Positions 33,248 to 42,435 of a stretch of DNA of 64,000 bases are shown piece by piece. The stretch lies in NCBI GenBank assembly GCA_041905785.1, contig JAYRKJ010000025.1, positions 4,776 through 68,775 of the forward strand, written 5' to 3'. Made by a program: the position numbers and the translations under genes. This stretch comes from Roseateles_B sp041905785 (GTDB taxonomy: Bacteria > Pseudomonadota > Gammaproteobacteria > Burkholderiales > Burkholderiaceae_C). The notes beneath the pieces were generated by a model. That model saw only the letters and a program-made list of their open reading frames with translations. It had not been told where the DNA came from and made no database searches. The stretch's first letter is position 1. Each line of letters begins with the position of its first letter.

Positions 33248-34219
33248 ATGAACAAGCTGATGGGCCATCTGATGGGCAAGACCCGACCCCTCGGGCAATT
33301 TCTGCCCGCGGCCCTGCTGTGCCTGGCGACGGCGCTGTCCGGCCCCGCCGCGCAGGCCGCTGCCGTCCAGCTCAAGGACGATCGCGGCGTGAGTGTCTCG
33401 CTGCCGGAGCTGCCACGCCGCATCGTCAGCCTGCTGCCCTCGCTGACCGAATCCGTCTGCGCACTGGGCGAATGCGCGCGCCTGGTCGGCGTGGACCGCT
33501 ATTCCAACTTTCCGGCCTCCGTCCAGCCCCTGCCCAAGCTGGGCAGCCTGGAGGACACCAGCATCGAGAGCATCGTGGCGCTCAAGCCCGACCTGGTGCT
33601 GGTGGCCATCTCCTCGCGCCTGACCGACCGCCTGGAGGCCCTGGGGCTCAAGGTCGTGGCCCTGGAGCCCAAGACCCACGCCGATGTGCAGCGCGTGCTC
33701 GGCAAGGTCGCGCTGCTGCTGGGCAAGCCGCAGGCTGGCGCCCAGGTCTGGCAAAAGATTGACGACGCCATCCACGAGGCCGCCGCCAGCCTGCCGCCCG
33801 CGGCCCGGCAGATGAGCGTCTATTACGAGGTGGACAGCGCCCCCTACGCCGCCGGCACCAGCTCCTTCATCGGTGAGACGCTCACCCGGCTGGGCGCCCG
33901 CAACATCGTTCCCGCCGAGCTGGGCCCCTTTCCCAAGTTGAATCCTGAGTTCGTGGTGCGCGCCAATCCGCAGCTCATCATGGTGGGCCAGCGCAGCGCG
34001 CCGGGCCTGCCGCAGCGGCCGGGCTGGAACGGCATTCAGGCCGTGCGCAACCAGCGCATCTGCGTCTGGCTGCCGGACGAGTCCGACGTGCTGGTGCGCC
34101 CCGGCCCTCGCATGGCCGAGGCCGCCGCACTGATGGCGCGCTGCATGCGCCAGGCCGCAGCCGGGCCCGTCCCGCTGCCGACCACGCCCTTCACCGCCCC
34201 TGCGGGCGGCATGCGGTAA
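33248..34219 (+). CDS. btuF: Periplasmic cobalamin-binding protein BtuF
   Basis: 323 residues from ATG 33248. Signal peptide ending SGPAAQAAA, then the helical-backbone substrate-binding fold of the iron/B12 family (RRIVSLLPSLTESVCALG, LVGVDRYSNFP, IVALKPDLVLVA, LSLPPAARQ-type linker region, FIGETLTRLGARNIVP). Delivers B12 to BtuCD. Followed 15 bp later by btuC. Confidence 0.92.
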   Translation: MNKLMGHLMGKTRPLGQFLPAALLCLATALSGPAAQAAAVQLKDDRGVSVSLPELPRRIVSLLPSLTESVCALGECARLVGVDRYSNFPASVQPLPKLGSLEDTSIESIVALKPDLVLVAISSRLTDRLEALGLKVVALEPKTHADVQRVLGKVALLLGKPQAGAQVWQKIDDAIHEAAASLPPAARQMSVYYEVDSAPYAAGTSSFIGETLTRLGARNIVPAELGPFPKLNPEFVVRANPQLIMVGQRSAPGLPQRPGWNGIQAVRNQRICVWLPDESDVLVRPGPRMAEAAALMARCMRQAAAGPVPLPTTPFTAPAGGMR

Positions 34220-34234
34220 AGGGGGGGCTCAGCC

Positions 34235-35227
34235 ATGAAACCCTGGACCCTGCTGCTGTTGCTGCTGCTGATCGCCACCGGGCTGTGCCTGGCCGGCGTG
34301 GCCGTGGGCAGCACCGGCTTTTCCATCGACATCCTCAGCGCCCAGGACGCCTTGCAGGAGCAGATCCTGTGGCAGATCCGCTTCCCGCGCTCGGTCGGCT
34401 CCTTGCTGGCCGGCGCGCTGCTGGGTCTGGGCGGCGCCATCGCGCAAGGCCTGTTCCGCAATCCGCTGGCCGACCCCTACCTGCTGGGCGCCTCGGCCGG
34501 CGCCTCGCTGGGCGTGGCCATCCTGCTGGTGGCGATCGGGGTCAGCCCGGGTGCGGTGGCCGTGCTGCTGCGCATCGGCCTCACCGGCACGGCCTTCATC
34601 GGCGCACTGGCCGGTGTAAGCCTGACTCTGCTGCTGGCGCGCGGCGTCGAGCAGTCCATACGCCTGCTGCTGGCCGGGGTGATCGTGGGCGTGGTGCTGT
34701 TCGCACTGACCTCGCTGCTGACCCTGATGACGCCGGACATCATGCGTCCCATGCAGGCCTTCATGCTGGGCACCAGCGGCTTCCTGACCTGGACCTCGGT
34801 CTGGGTGCTGGCACCCGCGCTGCTGCTGTGCCTGCTGGGCGGCATCGGAGCCAGCCGTGCGCTGGACGCGCTGACCCTGGGCGAGGCCACGGCCCGCTCG
34901 CTGGGCCTGCACCTGTCCATGATCCGCCTCTTCCTGATCGCCGTGCTGGCCCTGGCCACGGGCGCTGCGGTGGCCCAGGCCGGGCTGATCGCCTTCGTGG
35001 GCCTGGTGGCACCTCACCTCGTGCGCAGCCGCGTGCTCTGCACCCATGGCTGGCTGCTGCTGCTTTCCGCCCTGACCGGCGGCTGCCTGCTGCTCTCGGC
35101 CGACATCGTCGCCCGCTGGGTGATCGCCCCGCAGGAGCTGCCGGTGGGCGTGGTGACCTCGCTGCTGGGCGGCGCCTACCTGCTGCTGCTGATGCATCGC
35201 GGGCCTCTGTCGGAGAAGCGGGCATGA
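34235..35227 (+). CDS. btuC: Cobalamin ABC transporter permease BtuC
   Basis: 330 residues, FecCD family, with about ten hydrophobic segments. Family motifs: IRFPRSVGSLLAGALLGLGGA near the N-terminus, NPLADPYLLGASAGASLG, and GLIAFVGLVAPHLVR, the coupling-helix region that contacts the ATPase. Overlaps btuD by 4 nt (ATGA). Confidence 0.94.
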   Translation: MKPWTLLLLLLLIATGLCLAGVAVGSTGFSIDILSAQDALQEQILWQIRFPRSVGSLLAGALLGLGGAIAQGLFRNPLADPYLLGASAGASLGVAILLVAIGVSPGAVAVLLRIGLTGTAFIGALAGVSLTLLLARGVEQSIRLLLAGVIVGVVLFALTSLLTLMTPDIMRPMQAFMLGTSGFLTWTSVWVLAPALLLCLLGGIGASRALDALTLGEATARSLGLHLSMIRLFLIAVLALATGAAVAQAGLIAFVGLVAPHLVRSRVLCTHGWLLLLSALTGGCLLLSADIVARWVIAPQELPVGVVTSLLGGAYLLLLMHRGPLSEKRA

Positions 35228-36075
35228 ACCTCGGACTCCAGCTCCCCAGCGCCTTTGAAGTGGACCTGATGGGACTGCAGCTGCAGGGCCATCCGGTGCT
35301 CAAGAGCCTGTACAGCGCCATCCCCCGCGCGCGCTGGACGGCCATCGTCGGCCCCAACGGCGCCGGCAAGTCCACGCTGCTGCGCGCCATGGCTGCTCTG
35401 CTGCCCGCGCAGGGCCGCATCGACTTCCTGGGCAAGCCGCTGGGCGACTGGGTGCCCAAGGCGCGAGCCCGGGCGCTGTCCTGGCTGGGCCAGAACGAAA
35501 GCGGCGGCGACGACCTCAGCGCCTATGAAGTCGTGATGCTGGGCCGCCTGCCGCACCAGGCCTGGCTGGCGCCGCCCAGCGCCGAGGACCACGAAGCCGT
35601 GGCCCAGGCCATGCGCCAGACCCAGTGCTGGGACTGGCGCGAGCGCCGCCTGCAGCGGCTCTCCGGCGGCGAGCGCCAGCGCGTGCTGCTGGCCCGGGCC
35701 CTGGCCGTGCGCGCCGAAGTGCTGCTGATGGACGAGCCGCTGGCGCATCTGGACCCGCCGCACCAGGCCGACTGGCTGGACTGCGTGCGCAGCCTCACGG
35801 CACAAGGCCGCACGGTGATCAGCGTGCTGCATGAGCTCAACATCGCGCTGCAGGCCGACGAGCTGGTGGTGATGGCAGCCGGCCAGGTCCGGCACCAGGG
35901 CGCCCCGGCCGACCCCGCCACGCACCGGGCTCTGCAGGCCGTCTTCGACGATCGCCTGCAGATCCTGCAGGTGCAGGGCCAGTGGCTGGCCCTGCCCTTC
36001 AGCCCGGCGCGCGCAAATCCTGCCCCCGCAGGCGCCGAACTCGCCGCCGTGCTGCCGCTGCGTCGCCCCAACTGA
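35224..36075 (+). CDS. btuD: Cobalamin ABC transporter ATP-binding protein BtuD
   Basis: 283 residues from the ATG in the btuC stop. Walker A GPNGAGKST, signature LSGGERQRVLLARALA, Walker B VLLMDEPLAHLD, and the switch histidine in ISVLHELN. Energises uptake through BtuC. The last 30 residues are an Ala/Pro-rich tail. Confidence 0.94.
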   Translation: MNLGLQLPSAFEVDLMGLQLQGHPVLKSLYSAIPRARWTAIVGPNGAGKSTLLRAMAALLPAQGRIDFLGKPLGDWVPKARARALSWLGQNESGGDDLSAYEVVMLGRLPHQAWLAPPSAEDHEAVAQAMRQTQCWDWRERRLQRLSGGERQRVLLARALAVRAEVLLMDEPLAHLDPPHQADWLDCVRSLTAQGRTVISVLHELNIALQADELVVMAAGQVRHQGAPADPATHRALQAVFDDRLQILQVQGQWLALPFSPARANPAPAGAELAAVLPLRRPN

Positions 36076-36094
36076 CCCCCATCCTGTCCAGACC

Positions 36095-37396
36095 ATGCCT
36101 CGCTGCCACGCCCTGATGGTCAGCGCCCCGGCCTCCGGCCAGGGCAAGACCAGCCTCACCGCCGCCATCGCCGCCCAGGCCCGCCGCCAGGGCCGCAGGG
36201 TGCGCGTCTTCAAGACCGGCCCGGACTACCTGGACCCGATGATCCTGGAGCGCGCCAGCGGTGCGCCGGTCTACCAGCTGGACCTCTTCATGGGCGGCCT
36301 GCCCCACTGCCAGGCCCTGCTCGCAAAGGCGGCCGGGGAAGCCGAGCTGATCCTGGTCGAAGGCGTGATGGGCCTGTTCGACGGCGATCCCAGCAGCGCC
36401 GACCTGGCCGCAGCCTTCGGCTTGCCGGTGCTGGCCGTGCTGGACGCCTCGGCCATGGCGCAGACCTTTGCCGCGCTGGCCACGGGCCTGGCGCGCTACC
36501 GCAGCGACATCCGCGTGGCCGGCGTCGTGGCCAACCGCGTGGGCAGCGACGCGCATGCCCGCATGGTGGCGCAAGGCCTGCCGCAAGACCTGCCCCTGGT
36601 GGCTGCCCTGCGCCGCCAGAGCGAGCTCAGCCTGCCCGAGCGTCATCTGGGCCTGGTGCAGGCGCTCGAACTGCCGGGACTCGAAAGCCAGCTGCAGGCC
36701 TGGGCCAATGCCTGGGAGGCCGGCTGCGGCCTGGGCCAGGGTCTGGAGGCCGCACTCGCCCCCATCGATTTCCAGGCCCCCGTCCAGCCCGACCCTGGAC
36801 GCCCCCTGTCCGGCCGCCGCATCGCCATCGCCCGCGATGCCTGCTTCAGCTTCATCTATCCCGCCAATGTGGACTGCCTGATCGAGCTGGGCGCGGAACT
36901 GCGCTTCTTCTCGCCCCTGGCCGGCGAGGTCATGCCGGACTGCGATGCGCTCTGGCTGCCCGGAGGCTACCCGGAGCTGCATGCCGAGGCGCTTGCCGCG
37001 CATCCCAGCTTCTTTGCCGAGCTGCGCCGCCATGCGGCTGTCGGCAAGCCGCTGCTGGCCGAATGCGGCGGCCTGCTGGTGCTGCTGGAACAGCTGGTCG
37101 ACGCCGAGGGCAAGACCTGGCCCCTGGCCGGCCTGCTGCCCGGCACCGGCCATATGCAGCCGCGCCTCTCGGCCCTGGGGCTGCAGTCCATCGCCTGGCC
37201 GGAGGGCCTGCTGCGCGGCCACAGCTTTCACTACTCGACGCTGGAAACACCGCTGCAGCCCCTGGCGCAGGCCAGCAACCCCAATGGCGGCAAGACGCGG
37301 GAGGCGCTCTACCAGCGCGAATCGCTGAGAGCCAGCTACATCCACCACTACTTCCCCTCCAACGCTTCGGCCGTGGCGCAGTTCTTCCGCGCCTGA
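36095..37396 (+). CDS. cobB: Cobyrinic acid a,c-diamide synthase
   Basis: 433 residues. N-terminal ATPase with SAPASGQGKTSL and KTGPDYLDPMIL, and the type 1 glutamine amidotransferase domain with nucleophile region LLAECGGLLVL and the catalytic histidine in RGHSFHYS. Amidates side chains a and c of cobyrinate (CbiA in the anaerobic numbering). Whether the aerobic (hydrogenobyrinate) or anaerobic substrate is used cannot be told, as ring-synthesis genes are absent here. Confidence 0.93.
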   Translation: MPRCHALMVSAPASGQGKTSLTAAIAAQARRQGRRVRVFKTGPDYLDPMILERASGAPVYQLDLFMGGLPHCQALLAKAAGEAELILVEGVMGLFDGDPSSADLAAAFGLPVLAVLDASAMAQTFAALATGLARYRSDIRVAGVVANRVGSDAHARMVAQGLPQDLPLVAALRRQSELSLPERHLGLVQALELPGLESQLQAWANAWEAGCGLGQGLEAALAPIDFQAPVQPDPGRPLSGRRIAIARDACFSFIYPANVDCLIELGAELRFFSPLAGEVMPDCDALWLPGGYPELHAEALAAHPSFFAELRRHAAVGKPLLAECGGLLVLLEQLVDAEGKTWPLAGLLPGTGHMQPRLSALGLQSIAWPEGLLRGHSFHYSTLETPLQPLAQASNPNGGKTREALYQRESLRASYIHHYFPSNASAVAQFFRA

Positions 37397-37414
37397 GCTC
37401 CTGCCCTGACCACC

Positions 37415-37873
37415 ATGCTGCTCGAAACCGGATTCGCCCAGATCACCCAGGCCCTGCTGTGGCCCGTGCTGATCCTCGTCGCCCTGGGCTTTGCCTACGC
37501 CCTGTGGACGGCGGGCACCACCCTGATGGATGCCGTGCTGCGCCGCCGCGGCCACCGCCTGCTTAAAGCCGAGCCCGAATGCCGGCTGGAGCAGTTGGAG
37601 CTGCAGGTGCTGCGCCAACTGGAGCCCGCCCGCCTGCTCGGCCGCGTCAGCCCGCTGCTGGGCCTGATCGCCACCATGGTGCCCCTGGGCCCGGCCCTGC
37701 AGCAGGTCGCCGCGGGCCAGGGTCACCAGGCCCTGGCCGTGTTCGGCTCGGCCTTCTCGGGCGTGGTGCTGGCCATGACGGCCGCGGCCATCGCGCTGGT
37801 CGTCTACTCGGTGCGCCGCCGCTGGCTGCTGGCCGAGCTGCTGGACATCAAGCAGGAGAGGGGTTGGGCATGA
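37415..37873 (+). CDS. MotA/TolQ/ExbB-type proton channel protein
   Basis: 152 residues with an N-terminal membrane helix (LLWPVLILVALGFAYALWTA) and a C-terminal pair (LLGRVSPLLGLIATMVPLGPAL, GSAFSGVVLAMTAAAIALVVYSV). The middle segment and the T-x-V-P-L-G pattern are those of the TolQ/ExbB family, although it is shorter than typical ExbB. Paired with the DUF2149 protein and CobN-like chelatase, an arrangement that suggests a dedicated proton-driven complex. Confidence 0.85.
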   Translation: MLLETGFAQITQALLWPVLILVALGFAYALWTAGTTLMDAVLRRRGHRLLKAEPECRLEQLELQVLRQLEPARLLGRVSPLLGLIATMVPLGPALQQVAAGQGHQALAVFGSAFSGVVLAMTAAAIALVVYSVRRRWLLAELLDIKQERGWA

Positions 37874-37876
37874 GCT

Positions 37877-38018
37877 CCGCACGGCCGCCCGAAGGGGCTC
37901 ATTCCCGCCCGGCGGGACAGCACGCAGTGCGAAGGGTGCCCCAGGCACACGCCGCACGGCCGCCCGAAGGGGCTCATTCCCGCCTGGCGGGACAGCACGC
38001 CCTGCGAAAGGTGCCCCA
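37877..38018 (+). repeat. Tandem duplication of a 67-bp palindrome-rich unit
   Basis: Copy 1 is 37877-37943 and copy 2 is 37952-38018, a 75-bp period with only a few differences. Each begins CCGCACGGCCGCCCGAAGG and contains CCCGCC(C/T)GGCGGGA, a hairpin. It fills the space between the channel gene and the DUF2149 gene, and the last copy supplies the DUF2149 upstream region. Confidence 0.88.
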
Positions 38019-38327
38019 ATGAGTGATCATCGCCTGCGCATCCTCGCCGAGGAGGACGACGATCCCATGCTCTCGGCCGTCAACCTCGTGGACGTGTTCC
38101 TGGTCCTGGTCGTCGCCTTGCTAACCGCCGTGGCCCTGCAGCAGCAGTCCCAGGCGGACGAGACCGTGATCCGCCGCGCCGGCGAGCCGGACATGGAGAT
38201 CGTGGTGCGCAAGAACGGCCAGGAGATCAAGTACCGCGGCAACGGCGGCAGCAGCGAAGGCCAGGGCGTGAAGGCCGGCGTGGCCTACAAGCTCAAGGAC
38301 GGCAGCGTCATCTATGTGCCGGAATGA
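38019..38327 (+). CDS. DUF2149 family protein (ExbD-like partner)
   Basis: 102 residues: an N-terminal acidic stretch (EEDDDPMLSAVNLVDVFLV), one membrane helix (VFLVLVVALLTAVAL) and a small periplasmic domain ending DGSVIYVPE. The PMLSAVNLVDVFLVL segment is the hallmark of DUF2149, which resembles ExbD/TolR. Its start is immediately after the tandem repeat, with AAAGGTG as a possible ribosome site. Overlaps the CobN-like frame by 14 nt. Confidence 0.88.
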   Translation: MSDHRLRILAEEDDDPMLSAVNLVDVFLVLVVALLTAVALQQQSQADETVIRRAGEPDMEIVVRKNGQEIKYRGNGGSSEGQGVKAGVAYKLKDGSVIYVPE

Positions 38328-41300
38328 GTCCTCCCCCTGCCGGTTTCGCCAGCCCGCCCGGGGGGGCACGCCCGCAGGCCCGGCGAAGCCGGATCCTCGG
38401 GCGTCACTCGGCTTCTGGTCCTGGTCATGCGCCGCATACCGCCTGCTGGTCCTGGCGATGCTGGCCTGCACCTGCCGCCTGGCCCAGGCCCAGCTGCTGT
38501 GGATTTCCACGGACGTGACGCCCGCGGCCCGCGAGGCACTGCTCGCGCGCGAGGCCCAGGCGGCCGGCATCACGCTGCAGCGTTGGCAGGTGCCGCTGCA
38601 GGCCGAGGCCCTGGCCGACACGGAACGGCAGACCCGCCAGCGTCAGCTGCAGAGCCTGGTGCAGGCCGCGCGCTGGGTGTGGATCGACGCGCCCCACGCC
38701 GTGGCCGAGACGCGCCTGCGCGGCCTGCTGGCCGAACTGCCGGGGCTGTCTTCGCGCCAGCCACTGTGGATCCCCGGCGGCGAGCCGCCCGCCGCCGAGC
38801 GCAGTCTGCGCGCCCTACTGCAGGCCGGTGGCGCGGCCAACACCCAGGCCGCCTTCCAGATCCTGAAAGCCCAGTCCGAAGGGCGCAGCGTCGAGATGCC
38901 TGCGGCGCAGCGCCTGCCCCTGCGCGGCTTCTATCACCCGGACGCCGCAGCCCTGCTGCCAGACGCCGACGCCGCCCGCCGCTGGGTCGAGCAGAAGGCC
39001 CGCGGCGGGCCGGCGCGGCTGGTCGTGGTCCTGCTGCACCGCTACCACTTCGTCCAGGGCCAGACCGCCTGGCTGGATGCCTGGCTGCGCCACTTCGAGG
39101 CTCAGGGTCTGCAAGCCCTGGCGGCCTTCGCCAGCCCTCTGGACGAGACGCAGCTGCAGGCCCTGCTCGCGCCCCAGGGCCAGCCCGTCCACCGACTGCT
39201 GGTCACGCACACGCTGATGCCCAAAGCCGGCTCGCTGCAGGCCCTGTTCGAGCGCTGGGGCCGGCCGGTGCTGGCCACCCTGCCCCATCGCCAGGGCGAC
39301 ATCGCGCAATGGGAGGCCGGCAGCACGGGGCTCGCGCAAAGCGACATCCCCTTCTATCTCGCCCAGCCCGAGAGCGCTGGACTGATCGACCCGATGCTGG
39401 TCGTGGCCCATCCCGCCGGCGGCGCCGAGCCGCAGCTGATCCCGCGCCAGGCCGAGGCCGTGGCGGCCAAGGCCCGCCGCCTGATCGCGCTGCAGGAGAA
39501 GCCGGCGGCGGACAAGCGCCTGAGCCTCTTCGTCTACAACTACCCCGCCGGGGCCAGCAATTTCGGCGCCAGCTTTCTCAACGTGCCGCGCAGCCTGGCG
39601 CAGCTGAGCCTGGGCCTGCAGGCCGCGGGCTTTGCCCTCGAGCCGCGTGACGAGGCCCAGTGGCTGCAGGGCCTGCAGCCGCTGCTGGCCGCCTACTACC
39701 CCGGCGCCGACCTCGACGCCCTGCTGCGCAGCGGCCAGGCCGCCGCCCTGCCCCTGGCGGACTACCAACGCTGGTTCGACACCCTGCCCGCCGCCGTGCG
39801 CCAGCCCATCCTGCAGCGCTGGGGTCCGCCCGCGCAGAGCCGCTATGTGCGCCAGCAGCAGGGCAAGCCCGTCTTCGTGATCCCGCGCCTGCAGCTGGAC
39901 CATCTGGCCGTGCTGCCCCAGCCTCCGCGTGAGGAAGACCAGCACCTGGGCCGCGATGCCATGCAGCACCGCAGCAAGACGCCGCTGTCCCACCATTACC
40001 TCGCGGTCTACCTCTGGGCCCGGCAGGCTGATGCGCTGATCCACTTCGGCACCCACGGCACCCAGGAATGGGCCGCCGGCAAGCTGCGCGGCCTGGACGT
40101 GCAGGACGACGCCCTGCTCCCCCTGGGCGAGGTGCCGGTGATCTACCCCTACATCGTCGACAACCTTGGCGAAGCCCTGACCGCCAAGCGCCGCGGCCGC
40201 GCGCTGATGGTCAGCCACCGCACGCCCAGCTTCGCACCGGCCGGCTTCAACGCCCGCATGGCTCGCATGCACGAGCTGATGCACGAATGGGAGACCGTGG
40301 ACCCCGGCCCCACCCGCCAGGGCCTGGAGCGGCAGATGGTGGAGCAGTTCGTCGAGCACCAGCTGCACAGGGACCTGGGCTGGACAGCCGAGCAGATTGC
40401 CGCCAACTTCTCCGGCTTCCTGGAGCTGCTGCACCCGTACCTGGACCGCCTGGCGCAAAGCTCGCAACCCCAGGGCCTGGCCGTCTTCGGCCGCGTGCCG
40501 GACGAGGCCGCACGCCGCGGCACCCTGCTGCAGATGCTGCGCGTGCCTCTGATCGAGGCCCTGGGCGAGGACATCGACGAGGCCTTCCTGATCGACCACA
40601 CCCGCGTGGCCGGCGCCCGCCCGGCACGCTGGCTGGACCTGGCGCTGAAGGACGCGAAGGCCGCCAGCGAGCTGGACCTGCGCCCAGACCAGCCCGACGG
40701 CCCGGTGCCCAACCATGCGGCCCGCAAGCCCATCGACAGCGCCGCGCTCTACCAGCTGGCCCTGCGCGCCCAGGAAATGGAGCGGCGGCTCAGCCACGAG
40801 GGCGAGCTGCCGGGCCTGCTGGCCGCGCTGGAAGGCCGCTTCGTGCCCGCGGCCTATGGCGGTGACCCGCTGCGCAACCCCGACAGCCTGCCCACCGGCC
40901 GCAATCTCAGCGGCCTGGACCCGGCCCGCCTGCCCACGCCACAGGCCTACGAGGCCGCCCAAGGCCTCTTCAAGCGATGGTGGACCGAGCAGGCGAAAGG
41001 CCCGCGGCCGCCGCAGCGCCTGGCCCTGTCGCTGTGGGCCGGGGAGACCCTGCGCCATCAGGGGCTGATGGAAGCGCAGGCCCTGGCCGCCCTGGGCGTC
41101 GAGCCCGTATGGGACGAAAACGGCCGGCCGACGAAGCTGCGCCTCCTTCCGCTGGCGCAGTTGGGCCACGCCCGCATCGACGTGCTGCTGTCCATCACCG
41201 GCTCCTACCGCGACCAGTTCCCCGGCCTGATGAAGCTGCTGGACGAGGCCGTGGCCCTGGCCGCCAGCGCAGCCCAGCAAGAAGGCGACAACGCCATCAC

Positions 41301-42435
41301 GCGCCACAGTCGCGAGGTCGAGCAGGCGCTGCGCCGCCAAGGCTTGAAGCCGGCACAGGCGCGGCAGCTCGCCCAGGTCCGCATGTTCGGCAACAGCGTC
41401 GGCGCCTACGGCACCGGCGTGGCCGAGGCCATGCAGGCCGACGCCTTGAAGCGCGAAGACCCGCGGCTGGGCCAACTCTTTCTGCAGAGCATGAGCCAGC
41501 CCTATGCGCAGGGTGAACCGCTCGCTGTGGACGAGCGCACGGCGCGCAGCGCCTTCGCGGCCCAGATCAAGCGCGCGGATGCGGCGCTGATGTCGCGCAG
41601 CTCGCACCTCTACGCCATGCTCAGCTCGGACGACCCCTTCCAGTACCTGGGCGGCCTGGCCGCAGCCGCCAAGGCCGCCGGCCGCAAGGAGGCCCTGCAG
41701 CTGCACGTCAGCCAGCTGCAGGACGCCACCGAGCAGCAGACCGAAAGCGCCGGCCGCGCCATCGCACTGGAGATGCAAAGCCGCTACCTGCACCCCGGCT
41801 GGCTCAAGGCCCAGCGCGACGAGGGCTATGCAGGTGCGCTGCAGGTGCTCAAGACCGTGCAGTTCACCCTGGGCTGGCAAAACATGGCCCCCGAAACCGT
41901 GCGCCCCGACCACTGGCAAAGCCTCTTCGACGTGCTGGTGCGCGACAAGCATCAGCTCCAGCTGCCGCAATGGCTGGCCCAGCACAAGGAGAGTTATGCC
42001 CAGACCCTGGCCGGCCTGATCCGCGCCGCGGCCCAGGGGCACTGGCAGCCCGATGCCGCCACGCGCCGCGAACTCGCCCAGCGCTATGCCGAGCTGCGCA
42101 GCACCCGCAGCCGCCCGGACGAACTGGCCGGCGTGCAGCGCTGGGTGCAGGGCCAGTTGCCCAAGCCGCTCGCGCCTGCGCCGCGCCCTGCCGCGCCCAA
42201 GCCCCAGCCGCCGAGCGACCTCGCCCAGCCTCCCCTGGTGCGCGGCCTGCAGCTGCAGCCCGTGCCCCCGGCCCAGCCGCCGCGCTTCGCCGGCCACTCG
42301 CCGCTGTCCACCGCCCTGGCCTGGGTGCTGATGGGCCTGCTGATGGCCTGCGGCGCCAGTTGGCGCTGGTTCCGGGCAGGCACCTCTCTTTCTTCCACAG
42401 GCGCAGCCGCGCTCCCTTTTGTCCGCCCCGCATGA
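38314..42435 (+). CDS. cobN: CobN-like cobaltochelatase, predicted exported and membrane-anchored
   Basis: 1373 residues if started at ATG 38314; ATG 38458 would drop 48 residues. The segment RLLVLAMLACTCRLAQAQ is a signal peptide, and residues near the C-terminus (ALAWVLMGLLMACGASWRWF) form a membrane helix, so the chelatase body is expected in the periplasm. Family motifs are clear: HFGTHGTQEWAAGK, VIYPYIVDNLGEALTAKRR, ITGSYRDQFPGLMKLLDEAV, MFGNSVGAYGTG. Genes for CobS/CobT-type AAA chelatase subunits are not seen. Neighbours (ExbB-like, DUF2149, TonB receptor) point to envelope-localised metal-tetrapyrrole handling rather than cytoplasmic cobalt insertion. The longer start translates a dispersed repeat. 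Confidence 0.85.
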   Translation: MCRNESSPCRFRQPARGGTPAGPAKPDPRASLGFWSWSCAAYRLLVLAMLACTCRLAQAQLLWISTDVTPAAREALLAREAQAAGITLQRWQVPLQAEALADTERQTRQRQLQSLVQAARWVWIDAPHAVAETRLRGLLAELPGLSSRQPLWIPGGEPPAAERSLRALLQAGGAANTQAAFQILKAQSEGRSVEMPAAQRLPLRGFYHPDAAALLPDADAARRWVEQKARGGPARLVVVLLHRYHFVQGQTAWLDAWLRHFEAQGLQALAAFASPLDETQLQALLAPQGQPVHRLLVTHTLMPKAGSLQALFERWGRPVLATLPHRQGDIAQWEAGSTGLAQSDIPFYLAQPESAGLIDPMLVVAHPAGGAEPQLIPRQAEAVAAKARRLIALQEKPAADKRLSLFVYNYPAGASNFGASFLNVPRSLAQLSLGLQAAGFALEPRDEAQWLQGLQPLLAAYYPGADLDALLRSGQAAALPLADYQRWFDTLPAAVRQPILQRWGPPAQSRYVRQQQGKPVFVIPRLQLDHLAVLPQPPREEDQHLGRDAMQHRSKTPLSHHYLAVYLWARQADALIHFGTHGTQEWAAGKLRGLDVQDDALLPLGEVPVIYPYIVDNLGEALTAKRRGRALMVSHRTPSFAPAGFNARMARMHELMHEWETVDPGPTRQGLERQMVEQFVEHQLHRDLGWTAEQIAANFSGFLELLHPYLDRLAQSSQPQGLAVFGRVPDEAARRGTLLQMLRVPLIEALGEDIDEAFLIDHTRVAGARPARWLDLALKDAKAASELDLRPDQPDGPVPNHAARKPIDSAALYQLALRAQEMERRLSHEGELPGLLAALEGRFVPAAYGGDPLRNPDSLPTGRNLSGLDPARLPTPQAYEAAQGLFKRWWTEQAKGPRPPQRLALSLWAGETLRHQGLMEAQALAALGVEPVWDENGRPTKLRLLPLAQLGHARIDVLLSITGSYRDQFPGLMKLLDEAVALAASAAQQEGDNAITRHSREVEQALRRQGLKPAQARQLAQVRMFGNSVGAYGTGVAEAMQADALKREDPRLGQLFLQSMSQPYAQGEPLAVDERTARSAFAAQIKRADAALMSRSSHLYAMLSSDDPFQYLGGLAAAAKAAGRKEALQLHVSQLQDATEQQTESAGRAIALEMQSRYLHPGWLKAQRDEGYAGALQVLKTVQFTLGWQNMAPETVRPDHWQSLFDVLVRDKHQLQLPQWLAQHKESYAQTLAGLIRAAAQGHWQPDAATRRELAQRYAELRSTRSRPDELAGVQRWVQGQLPKPLAPAPRPAAPKPQPPSDLAQPPLVRGLQLQPVPPAQPPRFAGHSPLSTALAWVLMGLLMACGASWRWFRAGTSLSSTGAAALPFVRPA
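38370..38405 (+). repeat. Dispersed 36-bp repeat, copy 2
   Basis: Same unit as 32553-32588 with three differences. It lies at the CobN start region; if translation begins at 38314 it encodes part of the N-terminus (PAKPDPRAS). Confidence 0.8.

Noticed and set aside
38815..42297. 1160-residue minus-strand ORF
   Set aside because: It mirrors cobN in a GC-rich region; its Gly/Ala/His/Gln-rich composition is typical of an antisense frame and shows no domain.
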